Source: Candidatus Saccharibacteria bacterium RIFCSPHIGHO2_12_FULL_44_22 (lineage in GTDB: Bacteria > Patescibacteriota > Saccharimonadia > Saccharimonadales > Saccharimonadaceae). Taken from it: a stretch of 55,123 bases of DNA. The stretch spans positions 1-55,123 of the forward strand of contig MGCS01000014.1 in assembly GCA_001790515.1 (NCBI GenBank). Reading direction: 5' to 3'. Below, one piece after another: positions 25,604 through 34,354 of the stretch (within the stretch, counting starts at the first letter, position 1; each line of letters opens with the position of its first letter). Below the pieces are notes generated by a model. It was not told the origin of the DNA, did not search any database, and saw only the letters and a list, made by a program, of their open reading frames with translations. Made by a program: the position numbers and the translations under genes.

Positions 25604-26896
25604 ATGGATGAACATTTCGACGTACTACTTTCGCGGCTAAAGCTAACGACAAAACAAGCTGAAGATGCCAAAACAAAATACAGACGGGTTGCCAAAACTT
25701 TGCATAACGCATACTACAGTAATGAGTACGATGGCAGCACTAAACTTCTGATTGGATCTTATGGTAAGCGCACGAACATACGCCCGCCAGCTGATATAGA
25801 TCTCCTATTCAAAATACCCGCCGAAACATACGACCGCTACTCAAATTATGAAGGTAATGGTCAAGCGGCGCTCTTGCAAGAAATACGCCAAAAGCTAAGC
25901 GAGAAGTATACGACGACAGAGAAGATTTCTGCGTGGGGTAAGGTTGTGCTCGTTAAGTTTTCTGAAGGATCTCATGATGTTGAACTGCTGCCGGCTTTTG
26001 AAGTCGGTGGCGTTTTTATGATTCCGAATTCCGAAAACAGCGGCAGCTGGGAGTCGTTCGATGCACGAGCGGATATGAAAGCTATCAGTGACTCTGATAC
26101 AGCAAGCGGCGGGGCTGCGCGACCGCTCATAAAAATGATAAAACGCTGGAGAAACCATACACCTTCTATGAACCTGAAATCGTATGAGATAGAAATGCTT
26201 GTCGTAGAGTTTTTAGAAAATAACTCTGTAGCCGGCGACTCGTGGTCCGAAATTGTTTCTTCATTCTTCGGCTGGCTGAACAATAAGTCGACAAGTTTTT
26301 CGTCGTATGTTTCATCTGCCAACAACAGGGCAATAAAAGCACGAGAGTATGAGCTCAACGGTAAGTTGAAAGAAGCATGCGATGAGTGGCGAAAAATATT
26401 TGGAAACAGATTCCCAGTATATGATGTGAATCTTTCAAAAATTAAGGAGCTTACCAGGAACTATCCTAGCTCCGACGAAGAGTTTATTGAGAACATATTC
26501 GACATGCGGCCTGACCCCAATTTGACGCTCAAAATAACTGTTGAAGTAGCGCCACCGAAAACCGGTGGTTGGCAGCAAATAATTCGGACTTTAGAACATT
26601 TTATAGAAAAATTTGGCGGGCTTCCAAAAGCATCTTCTCTACAGTTCAGAGCAGTTACTAATTATGAAGGCGACGGACGGTACTATTGGAAGGTCCGTAA
26701 TTTTGGCACCGAAGCACAGACATCCAATGACTTGAGGGGTAAGATAAAAGAGGGTGCTCCTGACGGAACATGGAGTGAAAACACGAAGTACTTCGGAACA
26801 CACTATATCGAATGCTATTTGATTCAAGGTGAACGATGTGTGGCATTTAATAGGCGATACGTCCCAATAAATACAGAGGTGAATGATGAGCAATAA
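25604..26896 (+). CDS. CD-NTase (SMODS nucleotidyltransferase) with AGS-C sensor, CBASS
   Basis: A 430-residue cGAS/DncV-like nucleotidyltransferase. The active-site loop G51-S-Y-G is followed by the metal pair D64-I-D66, with the third acidic residue at D125 (HDVELLP). The helical lobe follows. Residues 310-425 match the AGS-C sensor domain found after SMODS enzymes: WKVRNFGTEA, LRGKI, HYIECYLI, CVAFNRR. On phage infection such enzymes make a cyclic nucleotide that activates a membrane or nuclease effector. The effector here is the SLATT protein of the next gene, which overlaps by 14 bases. It starts one base after the LexA stop, so repressor cleavage should raise its expression. Confidence 0.86.
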   Translation: MDEHFDVLLSRLKLTTKQAEDAKTKYRRVAKTLHNAYYSNEYDGSTKLLIGSYGKRTNIRPPADIDLLFKIPAETYDRYSNYEGNGQAALLQEIRQKLSEKYTTTEKISAWGKVVLVKFSEGSHDVELLPAFEVGGVFMIPNSENSGSWESFDARADMKAISDSDTASGGAARPLIKMIKRWRNHTPSMNLKSYEIEMLVVEFLENNSVAGDSWSEIVSSFFGWLNNKSTSFSSYVSSANNRAIKAREYELNGKLKEACDEWRKIFGNRFPVYDVNLSKIKELTRNYPSSDEEFIENIFDMRPDPNLTLKITVEVAPPKTGGWQQIIRTLEHFIEKFGGLPKASSLQFRAVTNYEGDGRYYWKVRNFGTEAQTSNDLRGKIKEGAPDGTWSENTKYFGTHYIECYLIQGERCVAFNRRYVPINTEVNDEQ

Positions 26897-27449
26897 AATC
26901 CAACTGGCAACATTACGCCAAAACTTTGCACAGTGTGTCTTTACGCATCAAGTTCAGGAAGCTGCGGCGAATCGCAACTTCAAGACTTCCGATAAATATT
27001 CCAAAATAAACATCGGGCTAGTGGCTGGGGTACTCGTAATGCTCGTACTCCAATCGGTGTACCAAGATGCTGGGTGGTATACCGCACTTGGGTCGGGGCT
27101 AGCGATTGGTGAAATTCTTTTCCTCATAGTTCAGCAAACGTTCAACGTCGACCAAAAAGCAGTTCTTCATAAAAATGCAGCATTGCAGTATATGACCCTA
27201 CGTGATCAATACCCGTCTCTTATATCTGATGTCTCCTCTGGTCTTCTGGCTGCGGATGAGTACAAATCTCGTCGGGACCACCTATCAACACAATATGAGG
27301 TAGTTTCTAAATTATCTCCACAAACGGATTACACTGACTATCTACGAGCTCAAAAAAGCCTTGGATTAACCGGTGACGATGAGCAGTACACTTGGTCGGA
27401 CACTGAGATCAACCGATTTTTACCGAAAGAACTTCACTCTAATAAGTAA
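26883..27449 (+). CDS. SLATT-domain two-helix membrane effector of CBASS
   Basis: A 188-residue protein with two membrane helices (about residues 43-62 and 67-88) flanked by helical cytoplasmic segments. This is the layout of SLATT proteins, the SMODS- and SLOG-associated 2TM effectors predicted to form pores and kill the infected cell. ATG at 26886 is an alternative start; GAGGTG just upstream can serve either. It overlaps the CD-NTase gene, as effector genes usually do. No second regulator, Cap2/Cap3 or TRIP13/HORMA gene follows, so this is a minimal type I arrangement. The family call rests on topology and context more than on fixed residues. Confidence 0.75.
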   Translation: MMSNKIQLATLRQNFAQCVFTHQVQEAAANRNFKTSDKYSKINIGLVAGVLVMLVLQSVYQDAGWYTALGSGLAIGEILFLIVQQTFNVDQKAVLHKNAALQYMTLRDQYPSLISDVSSGLLAADEYKSRRDHLSTQYEVVSKLSPQTDYTDYLRAQKSLGLTGDDEQYTWSDTEINRFLPKELHSNK

Positions 27450-27454
27450 AAGTA

Positions 27455-28066
27455 ATGATGTCGAAGATTACCTGTCCGAACTGCAGCTCCCAAAACACTT
27501 GCCAGATTTTGTACGGCTTGGTTGGTCTAGACGACAAGCTGAATGAAGACCTTGGAGCAGGGAGGGTGCATCTTGGCGGTTGCGTTATGTCGGGCGAAGA
27601 TCCAGATCGGCACTGCAACGAATGCGAAATCGACTTTGACACTAAAGCGCCGAACATCTACTTGGATATTGACGGTGCACTTCTTGCTAATGACCTTACG
27701 CCAGCGAACCATGCGAAAGAATTCCTGAAAAAAGTGCTGGAAGAGTACCCGTATACTACCTATTGGTTGACGACGCATTGCCAGGGCGATGCTAATGTTC
27801 CCATTCAGCATATTGGTCATCTTTTCGATGCAGAAACAGTTGAGCTGATGAAGAAAATAAAACCTACGACGTGGGACATGGCAAAGACTCGAGCAATCGA
27901 TTTCTCAAAGCCGTTCTTGTGGTTCGATGACGATATGTTTTATGAAGAAAAGCAGACACTACTTGAACACGGTGTGCTAGATAATCTCATTATGGTTGAT
28001 CTATCAAAAGACCCTGACCAGCTCGGTAGGTTCATTACGAGCTTTCCCCTGCCAGTCAATACTTAA
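27455..28066 (+). CDS. Zinc-ribbon / HAD-like fusion protein
   Basis: A 203-residue protein with two parts. Residues 1-62 form a zinc ribbon, C7-P-N-C10, LGGC43 and C54-N-E-C57, with the ILYG and LGGC marks of a small-protein family. Residues 66-200 look HAD-like: IYLDIDGALL with D71-x-D73 as nucleophile and acid/base, WLTTHCQGD near 94, and DDD near 152 as the metal-binding motif. It may be a metal-dependent phosphatase; the substrate is unknown. The same zinc ribbon stands alone, frameshifted, at 10753-11041. It begins 5 bases after the SLATT gene, so it may be a third member of the LexA-CBASS transcript. Confidence 0.7.
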   Translation: MMSKITCPNCSSQNTCQILYGLVGLDDKLNEDLGAGRVHLGGCVMSGEDPDRHCNECEIDFDTKAPNIYLDIDGALLANDLTPANHAKEFLKKVLEEYPYTTYWLTTHCQGDANVPIQHIGHLFDAETVELMKKIKPTTWDMAKTRAIDFSKPFLWFDDDMFYEEKQTLLEHGVLDNLIMVDLSKDPDQLGRFITSFPLPVNT

Positions 28067-28722
28067 ACGTAGTGCGCTTGGTTGAATAGGTGTGAGTGAG
28101 GAGCTTGCATAAATAACTTCAGAGCATCGCCTGAAAAGTGATGGTCAACACCGTCGAGTATAAGAGTACGCATCCTGGCTGATTCATCGACTTTGGATAG
28201 TTCTTCCGCATCATTTACGCTGGGGTCTTCGCTTCCAAATATAACTGTAATCTTGCTGCCACCGAATTCAGATAAGCCGTATTTTATCTTGTCGAATCCA
28301 AGCTTTGTAGCAGGGTTGATGAGCAGTATCCGCGTAATCTCTGGATATTCCCATGCGATTTGCGACACCGTAGCTGCACCTGCGGAGTGAGCCATAATAC
28401 GAACTTCAATGTCTTTGTGGCCAGTTATTTCTTCAGTATGTTTCATGATGTAATCGAGCGCTCGCCGTATGTTTGACTCCCAATGATATGAAGTAATGAA
28501 CGGATTAGCTATTCGAACGATTGCAGCACCGTGCTGTTCTTGGACGTTTTCCGCAATCTTCACATATTTGTTTTCATATCCGTCTACCGATCCGTCAACA
28601 CCCGGCACAGTAAGCAAAACGACCTTACTATCGGCAGGATGAATAGCAATATCGAGCGAGCAGTCAATCGTGACGCCGTTCATGGTTTCTTGCCATTCTA
28701 TTTTTGAGTATTTGCCAGACAT
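28063..28722 (-). CDS. Alpha/beta-hydrolase
   Basis: A 219-residue protein with the nucleophile elbow A-H-S113-A-G (GxSxG with Ala in the first place). An acidic residue D166 in GSEDPSV and a histidine pair H194-H195 in GVDHHF complete a plausible triad. VLLTVPGVDGSVDGY gives the oxyanion loop near residue 40. It is a small soluble esterase-like enzyme; the substrate cannot be predicted. TACAAT at 28737-28732 lies 9 bases before the ATG, a leaderless promoter divergent from that of the FtsK-like gene. It overlaps the zinc-ribbon/HAD gene end by 4 bases, tail to tail. Confidence 0.85.
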   Translation of the reverse strand: MSGKYSKIEWQETMNGVTIDCSLDIAIHPADSKVVLLTVPGVDGSVDGYENKYVKIAENVQEQHGAAIVRIANPFITSYHWESNIRRALDYIMKHTEEITGHKDIEVRIMAHSAGAATVSQIAWEYPEITRILLINPATKLGFDKIKYGLSEFGGSKITVIFGSEDPSVNDAEELSKVDESARMRTLILDGVDHHFSGDALKLFMQAPHSHLFNQAHYV

Positions 28723-28731
28723 CTGTAATCA

Positions 28732-28762
28732 ATTGTAACTTAGGTGTTGCGTAAGCTACAAT
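28732..28762. promoter_or_regulatory. Divergent leaderless promoters, hydrolase and FtsK-like genes
   Basis: On the minus strand TACAAT at 28737-28732 ends 9 bases before the hydrolase ATG. On the plus strand TACAAT at 28757-28762 ends 7 bases before ATG 28770. This second box contains the ATG at 28761, so 28770 is the better start for the FtsK-like gene. Confidence 0.55.
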
Positions 28763-28769
28763 GGAACCA

Positions 28770-30539
28770 ATGAGTGATAATGATGAAGCGAAGTTCAGGG
28801 AATTGTTTGAGAACGGCCTATTAACCGCACAGCCGCCAGGGGTTTGGTTGCCACAAAAGTCAAAAGATGGGGAGTGGAAAAATCACTTTATCGGTTCGAC
28901 TGGTGTGCCTATGCATTTGAGCGGTGGCTGGATGATAAACGAGAGTACGGGCTCGTTAAAACAGGTAGACATCGATGACATTGATTTTTCACCCACAAAC
29001 ATATCGGACTATATAACCGGAGTATCTACAGAAGGCGCGCAGTCACAAGACCCCGGTGAGATCGATTCATCGGCCTCAACGGGTAAAACCAAACTAGTAT
29101 GGAAGCTTCCTTCGTTAGCTCTACTAGGCGAGCCGGTAGCTGGTCGCGCGGATGCTGGTGACGTTCAGCAGATTGCAAATAATATTATTGAGACTATTTC
29201 AGAATTTGGAATTAACGTTGAAGTTATTGAGGCAAATGTCGCACATAAAGTGACGCAATATGTACTGCAGCTTCCAGAAAACGTTCAAGCAGAAAAAATA
29301 ATGCAGCTTGAGTCAAATATAGCTTTGAATTTGCAAGCAATTTCAATCAGAATCACAAAAACAGCCTCTGATAATGGCTTTGTTGCCATCGAAGTTCCGA
29401 ATGTGAAGGCTGCGGCCGTGCCACTTGCCAGTATTTTTGATAGTACGGAATGGCGAGATTCAACGAGCGCGCTGAGCATTGCTGTTGGTAAAGATCTATA
29501 CGGAAAGCCAGTTATTGCTGACCTATCCAAAATTGGACACTTACTATTTGCAGGGCAGACTGGATCTGGTAAATCAGTCATGAGCAATGCGATACTTGCC
29601 AGTCTATTATTCCGAAACAATCCAGATGAACTAAAGTTGATGCTTGTTGACCCGAAACAGGTTGAACTGGCGCCTTATCAAGATCTACCTCATCTACTGA
29701 TGCCAGTAATTGAAAGGCCAGAGCAATGGTCTGATGCTTTGGATTGGTTGAGCAAAGAGGTTGATCGACGGGAAAATATCCTTGCCCACTACCATGTAAG
29801 TTCGATAGATGAGCTTAACCGCACAGCCACTGAGCTTCTTCCTCGCGTAGTCGTTCTGACGGATGAACTCTCAGATCTCATGATGGTCGATGGAAGAAAA
29901 GTAGAGGAAGTGGTGAGCAAAATATCGACTAAAGCAAAGAATTTTGGAATTCACCTCATCTTTTCAACTAGTCGCCCAAGCGTTGACGTATTTACGGACA
30001 TATTAAAAGCCAGCATGCCAACGCATTGGTCATTTGTGACGGCCAGTAAATTAGATAGCATGACCACGCTAGATGAGGCTGGTGCGGAGAAACTCCTGGG
30101 TCAAGGCGACCTTCTTTTTAGGGAGGATCCCAACAGCTCACTGCAACGAGTTCAAGCGGCCTATATCAGTGATGACGAAGTTGAATCGTTGACAAGTTTC
30201 TGGTCACGTCAATCGATGCAGAAAGGTAATGATGTGAAAGACACTGATAACGAAGTCGTTAAGAGTGATCTTATGGAAGACTTCGAATATTTTGTTACTG
30301 CTCAGGTCGGGCATCACTACAAAAAAGGCTTTCGCTGGAAGGCAAAGCTGCGTTGGCAACTAGTAAAAGTGTGGCAGTCGCGGATTACGAATATGGGTGT
30401 GCCGGGACTTGTGAAGGAAAAACTTGGCGAAGAAGAAGCTCAAAGACTATACGAAGATATTGCGGATAAAATTATGAACGACCCCGAACTGCTTGAAGAA
30501 GCGGTCAAAACCGCTCATGAATCAAATCCGTTTTCATAG
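28770..30539 (+). CDS. Soluble FtsK/SpoIIIE-type DNA translocase
   Basis: About 589 residues from ATG 28770, chosen because TACAAT (28757-28762) overlaps the ATG at 28761. There are no membrane helices. A degenerate N-terminal domain is followed by an FtsK beta/alpha region (about 115-225) and the motor: GQTGSGKS with K268, VDPKQVEL near 293, VVLTDELSDLMM (Walker B) near 370, and FSTSRPSVDVFT near 405. The fold matches FtsK closely, but a wing-type gamma domain is not obvious at the C-terminus. Cytosolic FtsK-like pumps serve chromosome partition, conjugation or plasmid-like elements; here, between island genes, an element-transfer role is possible. Confidence 0.85.
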   Translation: MSDNDEAKFRELFENGLLTAQPPGVWLPQKSKDGEWKNHFIGSTGVPMHLSGGWMINESTGSLKQVDIDDIDFSPTNISDYITGVSTEGAQSQDPGEIDSSASTGKTKLVWKLPSLALLGEPVAGRADAGDVQQIANNIIETISEFGINVEVIEANVAHKVTQYVLQLPENVQAEKIMQLESNIALNLQAISIRITKTASDNGFVAIEVPNVKAAAVPLASIFDSTEWRDSTSALSIAVGKDLYGKPVIADLSKIGHLLFAGQTGSGKSVMSNAILASLLFRNNPDELKLMLVDPKQVELAPYQDLPHLLMPVIERPEQWSDALDWLSKEVDRRENILAHYHVSSIDELNRTATELLPRVVVLTDELSDLMMVDGRKVEEVVSKISTKAKNFGIHLIFSTSRPSVDVFTDILKASMPTHWSFVTASKLDSMTTLDEAGAEKLLGQGDLLFREDPNSSLQRVQAAYISDDEVESLTSFWSRQSMQKGNDVKDTDNEVVKSDLMEDFEYFVTAQVGHHYKKGFRWKAKLRWQLVKVWQSRITNMGVPGLVKEKLGEEEAQRLYEDIADKIMNDPELLEEAVKTAHESNPFS

Positions 30540-30581
30540 CCTCACTTGTTCTAGCTAAGCAGCTTTATATCGCTATAGGCG

Positions 30582-30587
30582 TAAAAT
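30582..30587 (+). promoter_or_regulatory. -10 box of the multi-zinc-ribbon gene
   Basis: TAAAAT ending 6 bases before ATG 30594; leaderless spacing. Confidence 0.5.
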
Positions 30588-30593
30588 AGATGT

Positions 30594-31697
30594 ATGTACA
30601 CGCATCTCAAAGATCGCCATTATTACGAAGATCTCTACGATAGGCTCACCATCGAAGCTGCTCGTCGTGGCATGGTTCATTACGATAAATTCCTCACTGA
30701 ATTTGAGAGTAAGCTCCCGAAATGCGAGAAGCTCGATAAGCCGGGCAATGCTTTCGCTGTAAACGTGTTTTACATGCAGACCGTTGGCAATGAACTAATC
30801 CACTGCTACGAAAAACGCGAATCAACTATCGGCGAGTGGATGGCTCGTGACGAATCTTTGGACGAGCGGATAGCGAATGCTCGTCTCTTAGAAGAGCCAT
30901 ATTGCCATCACTGCGGCAAGCAAGGCCTGCGAATTACCGACAAATCACTGATGCATCGAGGCGAAAACTACGAAATCGATGACCCGAAAGAAGTATTATT
31001 CATGCTTCAATGTCCTCACTGCGAGAAGAACAGTGCGTTTTGGGAAGACGGTACCGCCTGGGAGGTAAAGCCGACACTCTGTCCGAAATGTAACTCGGAT
31101 GTTACACATAAAACAAGCAAGACCAAAAAAGCGATTACCATCACCTACACATGTACGTCATGTGATCACTGCTTCAAGGACAGAATGGATCTATCTACCA
31201 AAGAAGAGGAGCCTGATCCTCATTTTGATGAAGACCGTATCCACTTCTGCCTGGTCGACAAAGAATTCCGCGATCGCCTATTTACTATGAAGCGCGACTT
31301 CGAAGGGATGGCTCAGCTGGGCAAAGAGATGCAAGAAAAGCGTGACAACAAGCATATCTATGATGCCGTCAAAGAGATCAAAACGCCAAAGATCGCCGAG
31401 CTTATCCCGCTACTGTCCGAACCGCTCGAAAAGGAAGGGTATATTGAATTCCATCTCGACAAACCAGAATTGGGGCGAGATGTATATGTCGGGTTCAGCT
31501 GCCTAGACAGTAAGTCTGATCGAAAAGACTACGACAGCAGAAAGACATTGAAAAAGCTAGTCGATAGCGCACTCGAGGACACCAATTGGCGCCTCATGAG
31601 CGACGGCATCTCATATCGGCTCGGATACTTGAATGGGCGAGTAAAGGCCTATGAAAGCATAGACGATAGAAGGCGTCTTGCTAAGTGGAGGGGTTAG
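30594..31697 (+). CDS. Multi-zinc-ribbon protein, function unknown
   Basis: A 367-residue soluble protein. A helical N-terminus is followed by four CxxC pairs, C104/C107, C140/C143, C163/C166 and C187/C190, which can pair into two zinc ribbons (the last is extended by C193). The charged C-terminus (about 210-365) carries no recognised motif. Such tandem ribbons are common in nucleic-acid-binding and ubiquitin-like processing proteins, but nothing here singles out a function. It is transcribed alone from a leaderless-type -10, and its 3' end overlaps the convergent ArsR gene by 17 bases. Confidence 0.72.
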   Translation: MYTHLKDRHYYEDLYDRLTIEAARRGMVHYDKFLTEFESKLPKCEKLDKPGNAFAVNVFYMQTVGNELIHCYEKRESTIGEWMARDESLDERIANARLLEEPYCHHCGKQGLRITDKSLMHRGENYEIDDPKEVLFMLQCPHCEKNSAFWEDGTAWEVKPTLCPKCNSDVTHKTSKTKKAITITYTCTSCDHCFKDRMDLSTKEEEPDPHFDEDRIHFCLVDKEFRDRLFTMKRDFEGMAQLGKEMQEKRDNKHIYDAVKEIKTPKIAELIPLLSEPLEKEGYIEFHLDKPELGRDVYVGFSCLDSKSDRKDYDSRKTLKKLVDSALEDTNWRLMSDGISYRLGYLNGRVKAYESIDDRRRLAKWRG

Positions 31698-32004
31698 TTT
31701 TTGGCGACTGCCAAGATGTTTCGACAGAGTGTACTAGTCGACTCATCTTTTTGAGGGCCTTCTCAAATGAGAAGTAATAGATTCGTTCTCGCCCTACTTT
31801 TCGGTGATCGATGATTCCTGCATCCTGCAGTACTCGCAGATGATGGGAAACGGCCGGGCGGGAAAGGCCTATCTTGGTTGCTATCTGCAGAACATTCAAT
31901 CCTTTTTCCTCGTTAATCAGAAAGAGGATAGCTTGCCTTGTTTGATCACCGAGTGCATTGAATATTGGTAAACATTCAATGAACTGTTCGCGTGGCTTGG
32001 TCAT
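31681..32004 (-). CDS. ArsR-family winged-helix repressor
   Basis: A 107-residue protein with the ArsR/SmtB fold: FNALGDQTRQAILFLI, LNVLQIATKIGLSRPAVSHHLRVLQDAGIIDHRKVGRERIYYF. The recognition helix is SRPAVSHHLRVL (about residues 48-59). No cysteine metal-sensor motif is visible in alpha-3, so it may sense something other than a thiophilic metal. It lies 12 bases downstream of the MMPL exporter gene on the same strand and is probably its co-transcribed regulator. Confidence 0.9.
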   Translation of the reverse strand: MTKPREQFIECLPIFNALGDQTRQAILFLINEEKGLNVLQIATKIGLSRPAVSHHLRVLQDAGIIDHRKVGRERIYYFSFEKALKKMSRLVHSVETSWQSPKTNPST

Positions 32005-32016
32005 TTTTATTCCCGC

Positions 32017-34287
32017 CTACTCTTTGCCCTCGATAGAAATACGCGGAATGATACGGCTGAGCCACTTAGGAATGCGCCATGCCTTATCGCCGAGCAGTGA
32101 CATTACGGCTGGCCCGACGGCCATACGGATAACGAAGGCGTCGATAAGGATACCGAAGGCCAGGCCGAACCCGACCTGTTTGATGATGTCGTCATGACTG
32201 AACATGAAGCCACCGAACACTGAAACCATGATAATGGCGGCGGCGGTAACAACTTTCGCGCCGAGTGAGAACCCGTCCTTTACTGATTGTCTGCCGTCTT
32301 TGGTTTTTACATAAGCTTCGCGGATGCTAGACGTCATGAAGAACTCATAATCCATCGCCAGGCCAAACAGGATACCGAGTCCGATAATCGGCAGGAAGCT
32401 AATGATTGGTGCCGGTTCGAATATGCCGAATATACCCCACTGGAATACCATAACGAGTGCGCCGAACATGGCGCCGACTGACAGTATGAACCCAAGCGTT
32501 GCCTTGAGTGGCACCAGGATGGAACGGAAGGCTACAAGGAGAATAATGAATGATAATCCGACGGTTATTCCAAGGTATGGCAATAACGAATTAAGCATCT
32601 TTTGATCGATATCAATCTGAATAGCAGTAGTGCCGGTAACTGACAAGTCAATCGCGTCGCCTTGCTGGTTTATCGTTTCATTACGGAGTGTGCGGATTAA
32701 ATCCACCGTCGCTTCGTCTGATGGCCCAGTTGATGGTATGACTTGTAGCAGAGCTGAGGTACCATCATCCGAAACCGCCGCTGGAGTGACTTCGGTAACT
32801 CCGGAAAGCTTTGAGATGCGAGTCGCAATGTCCTGTACATTGCCGTACGCTACTAACGTGGAGCTGAGCTGCATCGGGTCCTGCTGACCGGAGTCTCCCG
32901 AGGAGAGCTGTTGAGCAGCTGGCGGAAGCTGCAGCTGACCGGTGGCCAACGCCTGCGCGGTCTGCTGAACCTCCTGCTCGGTCGGTTCCTCAATTCCTTC
33001 GGCCAGCACTAGCAGTGGCCCATTGAAGCCTGGACCAAATCCACGGCTCAATATGTCATAGGCTTTTCGTTGTGTCGTATCGGTCGCCGCATATTCGTCG
33101 GTTGGTAGACCAAGTCGCAGATCTGTGAGCGGATACGCCAATCCAGCAAGCAACACGACAGCTAGAATGATAACCGTTATCGGCCGGTGAGAAATAAAAC
33201 GGCCCGTTTTGTACCAAGGTGAGGCGTGATCAACATGGACTTCATGATGACCAGCCGATGAATGGTGAGACAAGCGGCTTTTTTTACTAAGAATACGCCC
33301 CCCCAAAAAACCGGTTAATGCAGGCAGGAGAGTGACGGCTGCAATCCCAGCTACAGCAACTGTTCCGGCGGCCGCAAGCCCCATGGTGGTTAGAAGTGGA
33401 ATCTGTATGACAGATAACGCGGAAAGAGCAATAACGACCGTTATGGCGGCAAAGATGACGGCATTGCCGGCCGTCCCGATCGCAGTCGCGATGGCGGTTT
33501 CGGGATCGTCACCTTCAAGTACGTAGCTTCGATAGCGTGAGAGTATAAACAAAGAATAATCTATCCCGACGGCCAGTCCGAGCATCACGGCTAACACGGG
33601 TGTTGTCGCGTTGATCTCCACGACGCCACTCAGGGCAAAAATACTCCCGACCCCTACGGCTAACGTAAAGAGGGCAACCATGAGTGGTAGACCAGCCGCG
33701 AGTACGGTTTTGAACATGACCATTAACACTACAGCGGCCACGATCACACCTAGTACCTCACCGATTCCCAATATTTGATCTGGTGCAAGGCGTACAATGT
33801 CACCCCCTGCCTCAGTTGTAACGCCCGCATTACGGGAAGTGTCGAGAGAGGCTGTTACTTGCTCCGCTGTCGTATCACTTACGTTGTTTCGGCTGACACC
33901 AAGCTGCAGTTGAGCATAGGCGATGGTACGATCATCGGATACTGCTTGTGGGAACATGAACGGACTAACAACTTGTTCGACATCTTTTGCCTTGGCTGCC
34001 TCGTTCAGTGTCGCTTCGATTGCAGGGCGATAGTCGTCGATCGTCTTGCCTTTGGGAACTTCAAAGACAATTCGACCCGTACCGCCGTTGGCACCGGAGA
34101 ATAGTTCACCAACTTTGTCGATCGTAGTCTGGGCTTCAGTACCGGGGATGGAAATCTCATCCGAGGCGGGTTGCATATAGGTGAACATCAGAGCGATAAC
34201 GGCAGCGGCGATGACAAGCCAGCTACTTAATACTATCCACCTATGCTTGAATGAAAATAACCCTAACCGATGCAAAAACTCAGACAT
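32017..34287 (-). CDS. MMPL/RND-family membrane exporter
   Basis: A 756-residue protein with the classic RND duplication. One membrane helix is followed by a large external domain (about 40-175) and a bundle of helices (about 180-330, including GLAVGIDYSLFILSRYR near 245). A second helix-plus-loop unit follows, with a matching bundle containing GLAMDYEFFMTSSIREAY near 665. The GxxxDY motifs are the proton-relay signature of MMPL proteins, which move lipids or hydrophobic drugs outward. It heads an operon with the ArsR gene. A modest Shine-Dalgarno sequence, GGAGAG, lies about 7 bases before its ATG. Confidence 0.92.
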   Translation of the reverse strand: MSEFLHRLGLFSFKHRWIVLSSWLVIAAAVIALMFTYMQPASDEISIPGTEAQTTIDKVGELFSGANGGTGRIVFEVPKGKTIDDYRPAIEATLNEAAKAKDVEQVVSPFMFPQAVSDDRTIAYAQLQLGVSRNNVSDTTAEQVTASLDTSRNAGVTTEAGGDIVRLAPDQILGIGEVLGVIVAAVVLMVMFKTVLAAGLPLMVALFTLAVGVGSIFALSGVVEINATTPVLAVMLGLAVGIDYSLFILSRYRSYVLEGDDPETAIATAIGTAGNAVIFAAITVVIALSALSVIQIPLLTTMGLAAAGTVAVAGIAAVTLLPALTGFLGGRILSKKSRLSHHSSAGHHEVHVDHASPWYKTGRFISHRPITVIILAVVLLAGLAYPLTDLRLGLPTDEYAATDTTQRKAYDILSRGFGPGFNGPLLVLAEGIEEPTEQEVQQTAQALATGQLQLPPAAQQLSSGDSGQQDPMQLSSTLVAYGNVQDIATRISKLSGVTEVTPAAVSDDGTSALLQVIPSTGPSDEATVDLIRTLRNETINQQGDAIDLSVTGTTAIQIDIDQKMLNSLLPYLGITVGLSFIILLVAFRSILVPLKATLGFILSVGAMFGALVMVFQWGIFGIFEPAPIISFLPIIGLGILFGLAMDYEFFMTSSIREAYVKTKDGRQSVKDGFSLGAKVVTAAAIIMVSVFGGFMFSHDDIIKQVGFGLAFGILIDAFVIRMAVGPAVMSLLGDKAWRIPKWLSRIIPRISIEGKE

Positions 34288-34354
34288 TATCTACTCTCCG
34301 ATGCGTTTATTTTTTTGGACTTATATTCCTTATAATACTATACTTGGGTGTGAA

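Noticed and set aside
34181-34354. Upstream extension of the 34355 membrane protein
   Set aside because: It is antisense to the MMPL signal region and the -10 boxes lie inside it.
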